A stretch of DNA of 37,450 nucleotides from contig JAFUGS010000004.1 of the NCBI GenBank assembly GCA_017469265.1, positions 1 to 37,450 of the forward strand, read 5' to 3'. The position numbers and the translations under genes are program-made. Below, in pieces: positions 1 to 8,175 of the stretch. The stretch comes from Clostridia bacterium. GTDB lineage: Bacteria > Bacillota > Clostridia > Christensenellales > Aristaeellaceae. The notes beneath the pieces were generated by a model. It was not told the DNA's origin. It saw only the letters and a list, made by a program, of their open reading frames with translations, and did not search any database. Every line of letters starts with the position of its first letter. Positions within the stretch are counted from its first letter, which is position 1.

Positions 1-93
1 AAGGTCCTGAAGTATAAAATGCGGGAGGAAGCGACCGAGCGTCTTGGCCTGAAGGGCGCAGCGGGCATTGATACCGCGAAAGGCAAAGCGTAA
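1..93 (+). CDS. C-terminal fragment of an unidentified small protein
   Basis: An open frame runs in from the left edge and ends at TAA (91-93), giving the last 30 residues of a protein. The fragment is basic and alanine/glycine-rich and contains KYKMREEATERLGLKG. This faintly recalls the helix of alpha/beta-type small acid-soluble spore proteins (K-x-E-x-A-x-E-L-G), but the second conserved SASP half is not present, so I do not assign it. A strong terminator follows 11 bases after the stop, which supports a real gene end. The upstream part is outside the window. Confidence 0.45.
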   Translation, partial: KVLKYKMREEATERLGLKGAAGIDTAKGKA

Positions 94-104
94 AACGCGA
101 TGAA

Positions 105-135
105 AAACCCCGGGGATACGTCTCCGGGGTTTCTC
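105..135 (+). terminator. Bidirectional intrinsic terminator
   Basis: AAACCCCGGGGA (105-116), loop TACG, TCTCCGGGGTTT (121-132): a 12-bp stem with one G-T pair, flanked by A-rich sequence on the left and CTCTTTAT on the right. It lies between the end of the left-edge gene (+) and the end of the convergent MreB-like gene (-), so it can serve both. Confidence 0.8.
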
Positions 136-136
136 T

Positions 137-1141
137 TTATATATTCAACAGCCTGCGCAGCTGCGCGGGTTCTTCCAGAACGCGGGCGCAGCCCAGCACC
201 GTGCAATCCCGAGGATCATCCGCAACATGGCAGGGAATGTTCAGCACATGGGAAATCGCTTCCGCCAGGCCGTAAAGCTGTGCGGCGCCGCCCGTCAGTG
301 TCACCCCGTCCTGGAACACATCCGAAGCCAGTTGCGGCGGCGTACGCTCAATCAGCATCTGAACGCCTTCGATCAGATCATTGACAGCGTCGATCAGCGC
401 TTCGTAAATTTCATCGCTGTCCACGGTCAGTACTTTCGGCAGGCCGGAAATCAGGTTGCGTCCTGTTACATCCATGGAAACCAGGGTTTCACGACGAATC
501 GCGCTTCCCAGGGCAATTTTCACCTCTTCCGCCGTTCGTTCTCCCACGAGCAGGTTATACTTTCTGCGCAGATAGCGAACCACCGCGTCATCAAAAGAAT
601 CTCCGCCGATCCGCAGGCTGCTGACCACCGCGGCCGTGCTGTTGCTGAGCACGGCCAGATCCGTGCCGCCCGCGCTGATATCTACCAGCATGCAGCCGTA
701 CTCGGAGAGAAAGTTCATCTGCGCGCCGAGCGCGGTGGCGATGTTTTTATCCAGCAGCTGGGTTCTGCGTACACCCGCGTCGAACAGGGTGGTCACCAGC
801 GCCTTTTTTTCAATTTCCTTTACGCCGGTGGGGGTGGCGAGAATCGCTCTCGGACGGGACAGCCGATGCCGGCCCGTCACCTGGGACACGAAGTACCGAA
901 GCAGCGCGCCTGCCAGGTCAAAGTCAATGACCTCTCCCTGCGCCAGCGGACGAATCACCTGAATGTTTGCGGGCGTGCGGCCAATCATCCGCCAGGCTTC
1001 AGAGCCGAAGGCCAGAATGTTTCTTGTTTCCTGATCCACAGCGACCGCGCAGGGTTCCCGCAGAATAATCCCCTGCCCTTTCCGGTAAATAATGACATTG
1101 GAGGTTCCCAGGTCGATCCCGATATCGTTAATCTGCGGCAT
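137..1141 (-). CDS. MreB/Mbl-family actin-like protein with altered catalytic residues
   Basis: 334 aa, the usual length for MreB, a membrane-associated actin homologue that organises lateral cell-wall synthesis. The ATG at 1141 is chosen because AAGGAAAGGAA lies just upstream and the protein then begins directly before phosphate-1 motif IDLGTSN (about residues 9-15). Family landmarks: KGQGIILREP, GRTPANI, RIGGD, LTGGAAQL, and a C-terminal VADDPRDC matching the canonical VAEDPLTC region. Odd features: the canonical IEEP/IDEP is here LDKN (residues 130-133) and the phosphate-2 motif DIGGGTTE is DISAGGTD (154-161). The residues matching the catalytic Glu and Thr of Caulobacter MreB (27 apart) are Lys132 and Gly159, and adenine-pocket glycines are also changed. 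I infer an MreB paralogue that may bind but poorly hydrolyse nucleotide. It is transcribed alone and divergently from the DUF512 operon. Confidence 0.88.
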   Translation of the reverse strand: MPQINDIGIDLGTSNVIIYRKGQGIILREPCAVAVDQETRNILAFGSEAWRMIGRTPANIQVIRPLAQGEVIDFDLAGALLRYFVSQVTGRHRLSRPRAILATPTGVKEIEKKALVTTLFDAGVRRTQLLDKNIATALGAQMNFLSEYGCMLVDISAGGTDLAVLSNSTAAVVSSLRIGGDSFDDAVVRYLRRKYNLLVGERTAEEVKIALGSAIRRETLVSMDVTGRNLISGLPKVLTVDSDEIYEALIDAVNDLIEGVQMLIERTPPQLASDVFQDGVTLTGGAAQLYGLAEAISHVLNIPCHVADDPRDCTVLGCARVLEEPAQLRRLLNI

Positions 1142-1179
1142 GGCAAAGTTCCTTTCCTTGCAAAAACACGTACGCTGGC

Positions 1180-1208
1180 ATCTTACCATGATTAGGACGG
1201 AAATTCAA
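1180..1208 (-). promoter_or_regulatory. Promoter of the MreB-like gene
   Basis: Read on the minus strand: TTGAAT (1208-1203), 17-base spacer, TAAGAT (1185-1180), about 38 bases before the start codon. It is back to back with the plus-strand promoter at 1215-1243. Sigma-A-like by sequence only. Confidence 0.6.
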
Positions 1209-1214
1209 GCGACC

Positions 1215-1243
1215 TTGACAAGCCGGGACTGAAACGTCATAAT
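1215..1243 (+). promoter_or_regulatory. Sigma-A-type promoter of the DUF512-der-plsY-lepA operon
   Basis: TTGACA (1215-1220), 17-base spacer, CATAAT (1238-1243). The start codon at 1282 is 38 bases downstream. Only six bases separate this -35 from the -35 of the divergent MreB-like gene. Confidence 0.7.
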
Positions 1244-1281
1244 AATAAGGATAGACTTTGCCAGGGAGGAGGAACAGCGGC

Positions 1282-2616
1282 TTGGGTATCACAATTCTGG
1301 ATGTTGCCAGAGGTTCCCTGGCTGCAAGGCTTGGAATCCAGCCGGGAGAGACCCTGCTGACCATCAACGGCGAACCGGTGCTGGATGAAATCGATTACCA
1401 GGCCCTGACTACCGTTCCCCGTTTAAAACTTACCCTGCGTGACGCGCGGGGGGAGGAACACGTTCTTTCCCTGAGAAAGCCCGCTTCGGCACCCCTGGGG
1501 CTAAAGCTGGATGAAAGAATCATCCTTGAGCCGCGGGTTTGCAGAAATCACTGTGTTTTCTGCTTTGTGGATCAGATGCCCCCAGGAATGCGTAAGACGC
1601 TTTACGTCAAGGATGATGACTGGCGGCTGAGCCTGATGATGGGAAACTTTGTAACCCTGACCAATGTGGACGAAGCGGAGTTCCAGCGCATCCTGCGGCG
1701 TAAGGCTTCTCCTCTTTATATCTCTGTTCACGCGACAGACCCGGATACCCGGATCCGAATGCTTCGTAATCCGAACGCCGGAAAAATCATGGAGCAGCTT
1801 ACCCGGCTGAAAGAAGCGGGTATCCGTTTCCATTGTCAGGTTGTACTCTGTCCCGGCGAAAATGATGGGGACATTCTCTTTCAGACCATTGTGGATCTGG
1901 CTGGCCTGTATCCGGCTACCCAAAGTCTGGCCATCGTTCCCATCGGGCTGACGGATCATCGCGAGGGATTGTATCCGCTGCGCCTCTTCCGGCGGGAAGA
2001 GGCAAAAAAACTGCTTCAGGACCTGGAGCTGATCGAAGCCCATTATCTGAAAACCCTTGGAACCCGTTTTTTGTTTCCTGCGGACGAACTGTACAGCATC
2101 GCCGGTCTTCCCGTCCCGTCTGAGGAATGCTACGAAGGATATCCGCAGATTGAAAACGGCATCGGGATGATCCGGCAGCTGACCGAAGAGTGCGAGGAGG
2201 CCTGGCAGCGGCTGCGGGATAAACTGGAAACCCGCCCTCTTCAGGCGACCCGGCACGTACTGATCCCCACAGGGGTATCCGCCCTTCCCTACATTCAGCC
2301 CCTCGCGGCCAGGTACGCGCCGCCCGGTACATCGGTAGAGGTTTTCGCGGTCCCTAACCGCTTTTTCGGACCTTCTGTCACAGTTACCGGCCTGATTGTC
2401 GGGGCGGATCTGGTGGAAGCGCTTCACGGCCGACATGGCGATCAGGTGCTGATTTCCTGCGCGATGCTGCGGGAGAACGCGGACTGCTTCCTGGATGACT
2501 GGACGGTGGCCCAGGTCATTGAAACAGTCGGCATGCCCATCCGCGTCGTTCAGCACAGCGGAGAGGATTTTATACGGGCGCTGTGGCAAGCGGAAGAAAG
2601 AACCGCCGCTGAATAA
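1282..2616 (+). CDS. DUF512 family radical-SAM-like protein with N-terminal PDZ domain
   Basis: 444 aa. The TTG at 1282 is preferred over the TTG at 1258 because GGGAGGAGG (1264-1272) lies 9 bases before it and the product then starts directly with a PDZ-like fold (GITILDVARGSLAARLGI, GETLLTINGEP, residues 1-60). A CxxxCxxC cluster follows (C87, C91, C94), then VDQMP and KDDDWRLS, typical of the family, and a C-terminal DUF512 region. The cysteine triad suggests a 4Fe-4S radical-SAM enzyme, but no reaction is established for the family. It is the first gene of an operon with der and plsY, a common clostridial arrangement that hints at ribosome- or envelope-related housekeeping. The product is probably cytoplasmic, since no signal peptide is visible. 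Confidence 0.9.
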   Translation: MGITILDVARGSLAARLGIQPGETLLTINGEPVLDEIDYQALTTVPRLKLTLRDARGEEHVLSLRKPASAPLGLKLDERIILEPRVCRNHCVFCFVDQMPPGMRKTLYVKDDDWRLSLMMGNFVTLTNVDEAEFQRILRRKASPLYISVHATDPDTRIRMLRNPNAGKIMEQLTRLKEAGIRFHCQVVLCPGENDGDILFQTIVDLAGLYPATQSLAIVPIGLTDHREGLYPLRLFRREEAKKLLQDLELIEAHYLKTLGTRFLFPADELYSIAGLPVPSEECYEGYPQIENGIGMIRQLTEECEEAWQRLRDKLETRPLQATRHVLIPTGVSALPYIQPLAARYAPPGTSVEVFAVPNRFFGPSVTVTGLIVGADLVEALHGRHGDQVLISCAMLRENADCFLDDWTVAQVIETVGMPIRVVQHSGEDFIRALWQAEERTAAE

Positions 2617-2672
2617 ACAGCCACTTTGCTCCGGGACGGAAGCAACCGCTTGATAAGTTTTAGGAGGTACGC

Positions 2673-4007
2673 ATGACGAAGCCCCTGGTGGCCATCATTG
2701 GCAGACCAAATGTCGGAAAATCCACCTTTTTCAATAAAATGGCCGGAAAGCGCATCAGTATCGTGGAGGATACGCCCGGTGTTACCCGTGATCGAATTTA
2801 CACAGACGTAGAATGGCTTGGCCGGGTGCTGACGCTGATTGATACAGGCGGCATTGATCCCCGCAGCGAGGACGTGCTTCTCAGCCAGATGCGGGAACAG
2901 GCTGAAATCGCCATGGACACGGCGGATGTAATCTGTTTTTTTACCGATGCGCGGGATGGACTGACGGACGATGACCGGGAGGTTGCGAACCTGCTCCGGC
3001 GTGCAAAGAAGCCGGTCATTCTGGTCGTCAATAAAATAGACTACCCGGGAATGAACGATCATCTGTATGAGTTTTATGAGCTCGGCCTGGGTGATCCGAT
3101 TGGCATCAGCAGCGTCAACATGCTGGGCTTCGGCGATTTGCTCGACGCCATCTTTGCCCGCCTTCCCGCGCTGCCGCCGCTGGAGGAAGAAACAGATCAT
3201 ATTCTGCAGCTTGCCATTGTCGGCCGGCCAAATGTGGGAAAAAGTTCCCTGACCAACCAGCTTCTTGGGCAGAAGCGTTCCATGGTTTCAGATATCGCGG
3301 GTACGACGCGGGACGCGATTGACACCCCTTATACAGACGCAGACGGTACGGTTTACAACATCATCGACACTGCCGGGATCCGCAGAAAACGCGCGATTGA
3401 GGATGAGAGCCTGGAACGTTACAGTGTGCTCCGGGCAATCGCGGCCATCCGCCGCTGTGATGTCGCGATTCTGATGATAGATGCCCAGGACGGGGTGACG
3501 GAGCAGGATACCAAAATCGCGGGCCTGATTCACGATGAGGGAAAGGCCGCCGTGATTCTGGTCAACAAATGGGACGCGGTGGAAAAGGAAACAGGTACCC
3601 TGGAGAAAACCAGAAAGCAGATCCTCAGCGATTTAAAGTTCATGGATTACTGCCCTGTTCAGTTTATTTCCGCGCTGACGGGTCAGCGGGTGCATACAGT
3701 GCTGGATCAGGTTAAGGCGGTTTATGCCATGGCCTGCAAGCGGATTACCACCGGGGTGCTCAACGATGTGCTGAATGAGGCGACCAGCGCGCTTCAGCCT
3801 CCGCTCCAGGGAGGACGCAGGCTGAAAATCTACTATGCGACACAGCACTCCGTCTGCCCGCCCACATTTGTTTTCTTTGTCAACGATGAAAAACTGATGT
3901 TCTTTGCCTACGAGCGGTATCTGGAAAACTATTTCCGCAAGGCCTTTGATTTCACAGGTACGCCGATTCGATTTCAGCTGCGTCAGCGCAAAAAGGAGGG
4001 GAATTGA
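2673..4007 (+). CDS. der: Ribosome-biogenesis GTPase Der (EngA)
   Basis: 444 aa, normal for Der, an essential double GTPase needed for 50S subunit maturation. G domain 1 has GRPNVGKST (10-18), DTPGVTRD, DTGG and NKID (120-123). G domain 2 has GRPNVGKSS (184-192), DTAG (232-235) and NKWD (about 296). A C-terminal KH-like domain ends in a basic tail (RQRKKEGN). AGGAGG lies 7 bases before the ATG. It is 56 bases downstream of the DUF512 gene and three bases ahead of plsY, so all three should be co-transcribed. Confidence 0.98.
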   Translation: MTKPLVAIIGRPNVGKSTFFNKMAGKRISIVEDTPGVTRDRIYTDVEWLGRVLTLIDTGGIDPRSEDVLLSQMREQAEIAMDTADVICFFTDARDGLTDDDREVANLLRRAKKPVILVVNKIDYPGMNDHLYEFYELGLGDPIGISSVNMLGFGDLLDAIFARLPALPPLEEETDHILQLAIVGRPNVGKSSLTNQLLGQKRSMVSDIAGTTRDAIDTPYTDADGTVYNIIDTAGIRRKRAIEDESLERYSVLRAIAAIRRCDVAILMIDAQDGVTEQDTKIAGLIHDEGKAAVILVNKWDAVEKETGTLEKTRKQILSDLKFMDYCPVQFISALTGQRVHTVLDQVKAVYAMACKRITTGVLNDVLNEATSALQPPLQGGRRLKIYYATQHSVCPPTFVFFVNDEKLMFFAYERYLENYFRKAFDFTGTPIRFQLRQRKKEGN

Positions 4008-4010
4008 TCC

Positions 4011-4628
4011 ATGCTGCATCAGATTGCGTTATATGGACTGTCCGGCCTGATTGCCTACTGCATCGGGTCCGTCTCTACAGGTATTCTTTCCTCCCGGTTG
4101 GGGCATGGCCCGGATCTTCGGAAGGTGGGAAGTAAAAACACCGGGGCAAGCAATGTTCAGCGAACCATGGGCTGGAAATGGGGGATCATCACCTTCCTTG
4201 GGGATTCCCTGAAAGCAGTGCTGGCCTGCTGGATCGGCCAGTTGATCACTGGTTCCCATTTCGGTGCGCTCTTCTGCGGCCTGGCCGTGATCGTGGGGCA
4301 TAATTGGCCCGTTTTCTTCCAGTTCAAAGGCGGCAAAGGCGTCGCCAGCAGCTGCGGCGTCATGGTTTTCTGCTTTCCGCTTCCAGCCGTCATCTGCTTT
4401 GTACTGACAGTTGCCCTGATCGCCGTCACAAAATATATCTCTCTTGGCTCCATGACCATGCTGACCCTTTACGCAATCCTGGTCTCCTGCTTTTTCAGCG
4501 GGGGGAACCTTTGGATTATCGGATGGTCCGTTCTGCTCGCGGTGATGTGTATCTGCAGACATCACGCCAATATTGGCCGCCTGCTTCGGGGCGAAGAGAA
4601 CAAAATCGGCCAGAAAGTGAAAAGCTGA
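4011..4628 (+). CDS. plsY: Glycerol-3-phosphate acyltransferase PlsY
   Basis: 205 aa integral membrane protein with several hydrophobic helices. PlsY transfers an acyl group from acyl-phosphate to glycerol-3-phosphate, the first step of phospholipid synthesis in Gram-positive bacteria. Family motifs are visible: [23 protein letters not shown] (39-49) for substrate binding and [10 protein letters not shown] near residue 105. AAAGGAGGGG overlaps the end of der and precedes the ATG, giving translational coupling. The der-plsY link is common in Clostridia. Confidence 0.96.
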   Translation: MLHQIALYGLSGLIAYCIGSVSTGILSSRLGHGPDLRKVGSKNTGASNVQRTMGWKWGIITFLGDSLKAVLACWIGQLITGSHFGALFCGLAVIVGHNWPVFFQFKGGKGVASSCGVMVFCFPLPAVICFVLTVALIAVTKYISLGSMTMLTLYAILVSCFFSGGNLWIIGWSVLLAVMCICRHHANIGRLLRGEENKIGQKVKS

Positions 4629-4641
4629 AGGAGGAACCCCT

Positions 4642-6441
4642 TTGTCAGAAGCTGCAAACACGCGCAATTTCTGCATTATTGCGCATATTGATCACGGAAA
4701 AAGCACCCTGGCGGACCGGATCCTGGAACAGACGGGTGTTTTTGAACATCGGGAGATGGTGGATCAGATTCTGGACAGCATGGAGCTGGAACGTGAACGG
4801 GGAATCACCATCAAGAGCAAGGCTGTACATATGCGCTATCGCGCAAAGGATGGGAAGGAATATATTCTGAACCTGATCGATACACCTGGTCATGTGGACT
4901 TCACCTACGAAGTATCCAGGGCGCTGGCCGCCTGTGAAGGCGCGCTGCTCGTAGTAGACGCGACGCAGGGCATCGAAGCCCAGACCCTTGCCAATGTATA
5001 CCTGGCGCTGGAGCACGACCTGGAAATCATTCCGGTCATTAACAAGATTGATCTTCCTTCAGCCCGGCCGGAGGAGGTACGGTCTGAGATTGAAGATGTC
5101 ATTGGACTGGATGCGAGCTATGCCCCCTGCATCTCCGCGAAAACCGGTCTGAACGTGGACCAGGTACTGGAAGCGATCGTGGCGCACATTCCCGCGCCGG
5201 AAGGAGACGCTGCTGCCCCGCTGCAGGCGCTGATCTTTGATGCTTTCTACGACAATTATCGCGGCGCCATCTGTTTTGTTCGGGTGAAGGAAGGCACCAT
5301 CCGTCCAGGCATGCGCATGAAGCTGATGGCCACCGGCGGCGAATTCGATGTGGTGGAAGTAGGCATTTTTTCCCCTGGGTATGATGCCCGTCCCGAACTG
5401 AAAGCAGGAGATGTAGGATATGTCGCCGCCTCCATCAAGGATGTCAGCGATACGCGTGTCGGGGACACCATCACCGACGCGGCCCGTCCCGCAGCTGAGC
5501 CCCTGCCCGGCTATCGGCATGTGACTCCCATGGTTTACTGCGGGATTTATCCCGCGGACGGCGCGGACTACCCTGCCCTGAAGGATGCGCTTGAGAAGCT
5601 TCGGATGAACGATGCTTCCCTCTCTTTCGAGCCGGAAACGTCTGTAGCTCTTGGCTACGGCTTCCGCTGCGGCTTTCTCGGCCTGCTGCATATGGATATC
5701 ATGACCACCCGCCTGGAAAGAGAGTTTGATCTCAATCTGGTTACCACCGCTCCCAGCGTCATCTATAAGGTTAACAAGACAAGTGGAGAAGTCGTCTGGA
5801 TTGACAATCCGACCAATCTGCCATCGGTAACGGAAATCGCCAGCATGGAAGAACCTTTTGTCCACGCGACCATCTATACTCCGCAGGATGCCGTCGGCAC
5901 GCTGATGGATCTCTGTCAGGATAAGCGGGGCATCTTCCTGGATATGCAGTATGAAGGCAGCAGGGTGAAGCTGAACTACGAACTGCCGTTAAATGAAATT
6001 ATCTTTGATTTCTTTGACCAGGTCAAAAGCCGAAGCAGAGGGTATGCCAGCTTTGATTATGAAATGAAGGATTACCGACCCAGCGACCTGGTCAAGATGG
6101 ACATTCTGCTGAATGGCGACCTGTGCGACGCCTTCTCCATTATCGTCCACCGGGACAAGGCCTATGCCAGAGGCCGGAGTATCGCGGAAAAGCTGAAGGA
6201 TGTCATTCCGAGGCAGCAGTTTGAGATCCCGATCCAGGCAGCTATCGGCGGAAAAGTGATCGCCCGGGAAACGGTCAAGGCAATGCGAAAGGATGTTCTG
6301 GCGAAATGCTACGGCGGAGATATCACGCGAAAGAAAAAACTGCTGGAAAAACAGAAGGAAGGCAAAAAACGCATGCGCCAGTTCGGTACCGTCCAGGTAC
6401 CCAGCGAGGCATTTATCGCAGTCCTGAAGATGGATACCTGA
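4642..6441 (+). CDS. lepA: Elongation factor 4 (LepA)
   Basis: 599 aa, the standard length. LepA is a ribosome-associated GTPase that acts in back-translocation or initiation/biogenesis under stress. The start is TTG at 4642, with AAGGAGG (4628-4634) 7 bases upstream. Motifs: AHIDHGKST (14-22), [21 protein letters not shown], then the EF-G-like domains and the LepA-specific C-terminus ([18 protein letters not shown]). Thirteen bases separate it from plsY, so it probably belongs to the same operon. lepA followed closely by hemW is a conserved Firmicute pair. Confidence 0.97.
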   Translation: MSEAANTRNFCIIAHIDHGKSTLADRILEQTGVFEHREMVDQILDSMELERERGITIKSKAVHMRYRAKDGKEYILNLIDTPGHVDFTYEVSRALAACEGALLVVDATQGIEAQTLANVYLALEHDLEIIPVINKIDLPSARPEEVRSEIEDVIGLDASYAPCISAKTGLNVDQVLEAIVAHIPAPEGDAAAPLQALIFDAFYDNYRGAICFVRVKEGTIRPGMRMKLMATGGEFDVVEVGIFSPGYDARPELKAGDVGYVAASIKDVSDTRVGDTITDAARPAAEPLPGYRHVTPMVYCGIYPADGADYPALKDALEKLRMNDASLSFEPETSVALGYGFRCGFLGLLHMDIMTTRLEREFDLNLVTTAPSVIYKVNKTSGEVVWIDNPTNLPSVTEIASMEEPFVHATIYTPQDAVGTLMDLCQDKRGIFLDMQYEGSRVKLNYELPLNEIIFDFFDQVKSRSRGYASFDYEMKDYRPSDLVKMDILLNGDLCDAFSIIVHRDKAYARGRSIAEKLKDVIPRQQFEIPIQAAIGGKVIARETVKAMRKDVLAKCYGGDITRKKKLLEKQKEGKKRMRQFGTVQVPSEAFIAVLKMDT

Positions 6442-6485
6442 CCACCGTCTTTTTCCGGAATACGCATAATCCGTCATTATCGCTT

Positions 6486-7019
6486 ATGACAGAATCTGTC
6501 ATCGGATATCTGCCCGATTCATCGGATGGTTTTCCGTGGAATAAGGATGAATGCCTCTGTTTTACCGGGCATCGAATGATTCCGGATCGGGAGCGGCTCC
6601 GGCTGAATCAGACTTTGGATACCGCGTTAAATCAGGCATATTTGACTGGAAAACGGATTTTTCTGTCCGGCGGCGCGCTCGGGTTCGACACATTGGCCGC
6701 GGAGGCAGTGCTGCGGCTGCGGGAAAAGCAGGCTTCGATTAAACTGATTCTGGTTCTTCCCTGTCTGGATCAGTCCAAGCGCTGGAGCCTGCGGGATCAG
6801 GCCACGTATCAGCATATGCTGTCCCGGGCAGATCAGACGATCTACACTTCCCGGGAATACTTTGACGGGTGCATGCAGAAGCGAAACCGCTTTCTGGTGG
6901 ACCATGCTTCCTGCTGCATCTGCTATTTGCGTTCCTGCCGGGGCGGAACCTGGAATACCGTTTCGTATGCTGATGATCAGGGCCTGTCCATCCGGAATCT
7001 GGCCCAGGAGCTTCGATAA
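6486..7019 (+). CDS. DUF1273 family protein (SLOG-like, YpsA type)
   Basis: 177 aa from the ATG at 6486. No good ribosome-binding site precedes it, so the start is uncertain. CFTGHR (25-30) and SGGALGFDTLAAE (61-73) are the nucleotide-binding-like signatures of the DUF1273/YpsA branch of the SLOG (LOG/DprA-like Rossmann) superfamily. Bacillus YpsA has been linked to cell-division control, and related SLOG proteins are proposed to sense nucleotide ligands. The biochemical role here is not known. It sits between lepA and hemW and ends one base before the hemW start, implying coupled translation. Confidence 0.82.
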   Translation: MTESVIGYLPDSSDGFPWNKDECLCFTGHRMIPDRERLRLNQTLDTALNQAYLTGKRIFLSGGALGFDTLAAEAVLRLREKQASIKLILVLPCLDQSKRWSLRDQATYQHMLSRADQTIYTSREYFDGCMQKRNRFLVDHASCCICYLRSCRGGTWNTVSYADDQGLSIRNLAQELR

Positions 7020-7020
7020 A

Positions 7021-8172
7021 ATGGAATTATATGTACATCTTCCCTTCTGTGTGAAAAAATGTCGATACTGTGATTTTGTCTCTTTTCCAGGGACGGAATC
7101 CCGGATGGAGTCATATGTTGACGCGCTTCTGCGTGAGGCGGCGCTGAATCGTAAAAACTGTGAGGAAGCGATTGATACCGTGTACTGGGGAGGGGGTACG
7201 CCTTCCCTTCTGCCTCCTCATTTGCTGAAAAAGCTGGCCTGTGGTCTGCGGAGCATCCTGCCAATTGCCGCTGTAAGCGAGTGGACCGTGGAGGCGAATC
7301 CCGGCACAATCACCCCCTTCTGGCTGGATATGGCGCTTGAAAATGGAGTAAATCGTCTTTCGCTGGGCATGCAGGCCGCCCAGGATCATCTGCTCCAGGC
7401 GCTGGGCCGCATTCATCGGATGGAGGATACGCTGGAAAGCGTTCGGCTGGCCAGGAAAGCAGGTTTTCAAAACCTGAACCTGGATTTAATGTTTGGTCTG
7501 CCGGGTCAGTCCCTGACAGACTGGCAGCATACCATTCAGATAGCCTTGCTGCTGGAACCAACCCATATCAGCGGCTATGGCCTGATTCCGGAGGAAGGAA
7601 CCCCTCTGTTTCTGGATCTGGAATCAGGAAAGCTGGCTCTGCCCGAAGTGGAACTGGAAAGGGAAATGTATGATCTGCTGCTGCATGCCATGGCATCCGC
7701 AGGCTTCCGGCAGTATGAGATTTCGAACTTTGCCCTTCCCGGTTTCGCCTGTCAGCATAATATCGGTTACTGGATCCAGATTCCATACCTAGGCCTGGGC
7801 CTTTCAAGCGCTTCCATGCTTAGCCTGCGCAGAACTGAAGACGGACTTTATTATACCAGAAGGACGAATACCGCGGATCTGGAAGGCTATCTGCGTTCGC
7901 TGCGGGATGGTCTGCTTCCCGTGGCTTCTGTTCAGAATATTCTTCCCGGGGAGGCTCGTTTCGAAACCATGATGCTGGGCCTGCGCATGAATCAGGGGAT
8001 CCATGAAACGGACTTTAGGCGAATGCATCATCGCACGCTGGAAAGCTGTTTCGGGCCGCGGCTTCGAATGCTGGAAGGACGTGGACTTGTAACCTTTCTG
8101 AATGGCTGCTGGCGTCTGACCCGGGAAGGTATGGATTTACAAAACCAGGTTCTGGTCGAATTGATGGATTGA
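7021..8172 (+). CDS. hemW: Radical SAM heme chaperone HemW
   Basis: 383 aa. The radical-SAM cluster motif CVKKCRYC gives C10, C14 and C17, followed by GGGTPSLL and the HNxxYW signature (HNIGYW, about 246-251) that marks HemW rather than true HemN. HemW binds heme and delivers it to respiratory or other heme proteins; older annotation as oxygen-independent coproporphyrinogen oxidase is usually wrong for this type. The ATG follows the DUF1273 stop by one base. It ends three bases from the convergent recG stop, with no separate terminator visible. Confidence 0.95.
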   Translation: MELYVHLPFCVKKCRYCDFVSFPGTESRMESYVDALLREAALNRKNCEEAIDTVYWGGGTPSLLPPHLLKKLACGLRSILPIAAVSEWTVEANPGTITPFWLDMALENGVNRLSLGMQAAQDHLLQALGRIHRMEDTLESVRLARKAGFQNLNLDLMFGLPGQSLTDWQHTIQIALLLEPTHISGYGLIPEEGTPLFLDLESGKLALPEVELEREMYDLLLHAMASAGFRQYEISNFALPGFACQHNIGYWIQIPYLGLGLSSASMLSLRRTEDGLYYTRRTNTADLEGYLRSLRDGLLPVASVQNILPGEARFETMMLGLRMNQGIHETDFRRMHHRTLESCFGPRLRMLEGRGLVTFLNGCWRLTREGMDLQNQVLVELMD

Positions 8173-8175
8173 AAA

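Noticed and set aside
1-93. Small acid-soluble spore protein
   Set aside because: Only a loose resemblance to one helix; the diagnostic second SASP signature is missing from the visible part.
7021-8172. Oxygen-independent coproporphyrinogen III oxidase (HemN)
   Set aside because: The HNxxYW signature and short N-terminus indicate the HemW heme chaperone instead.
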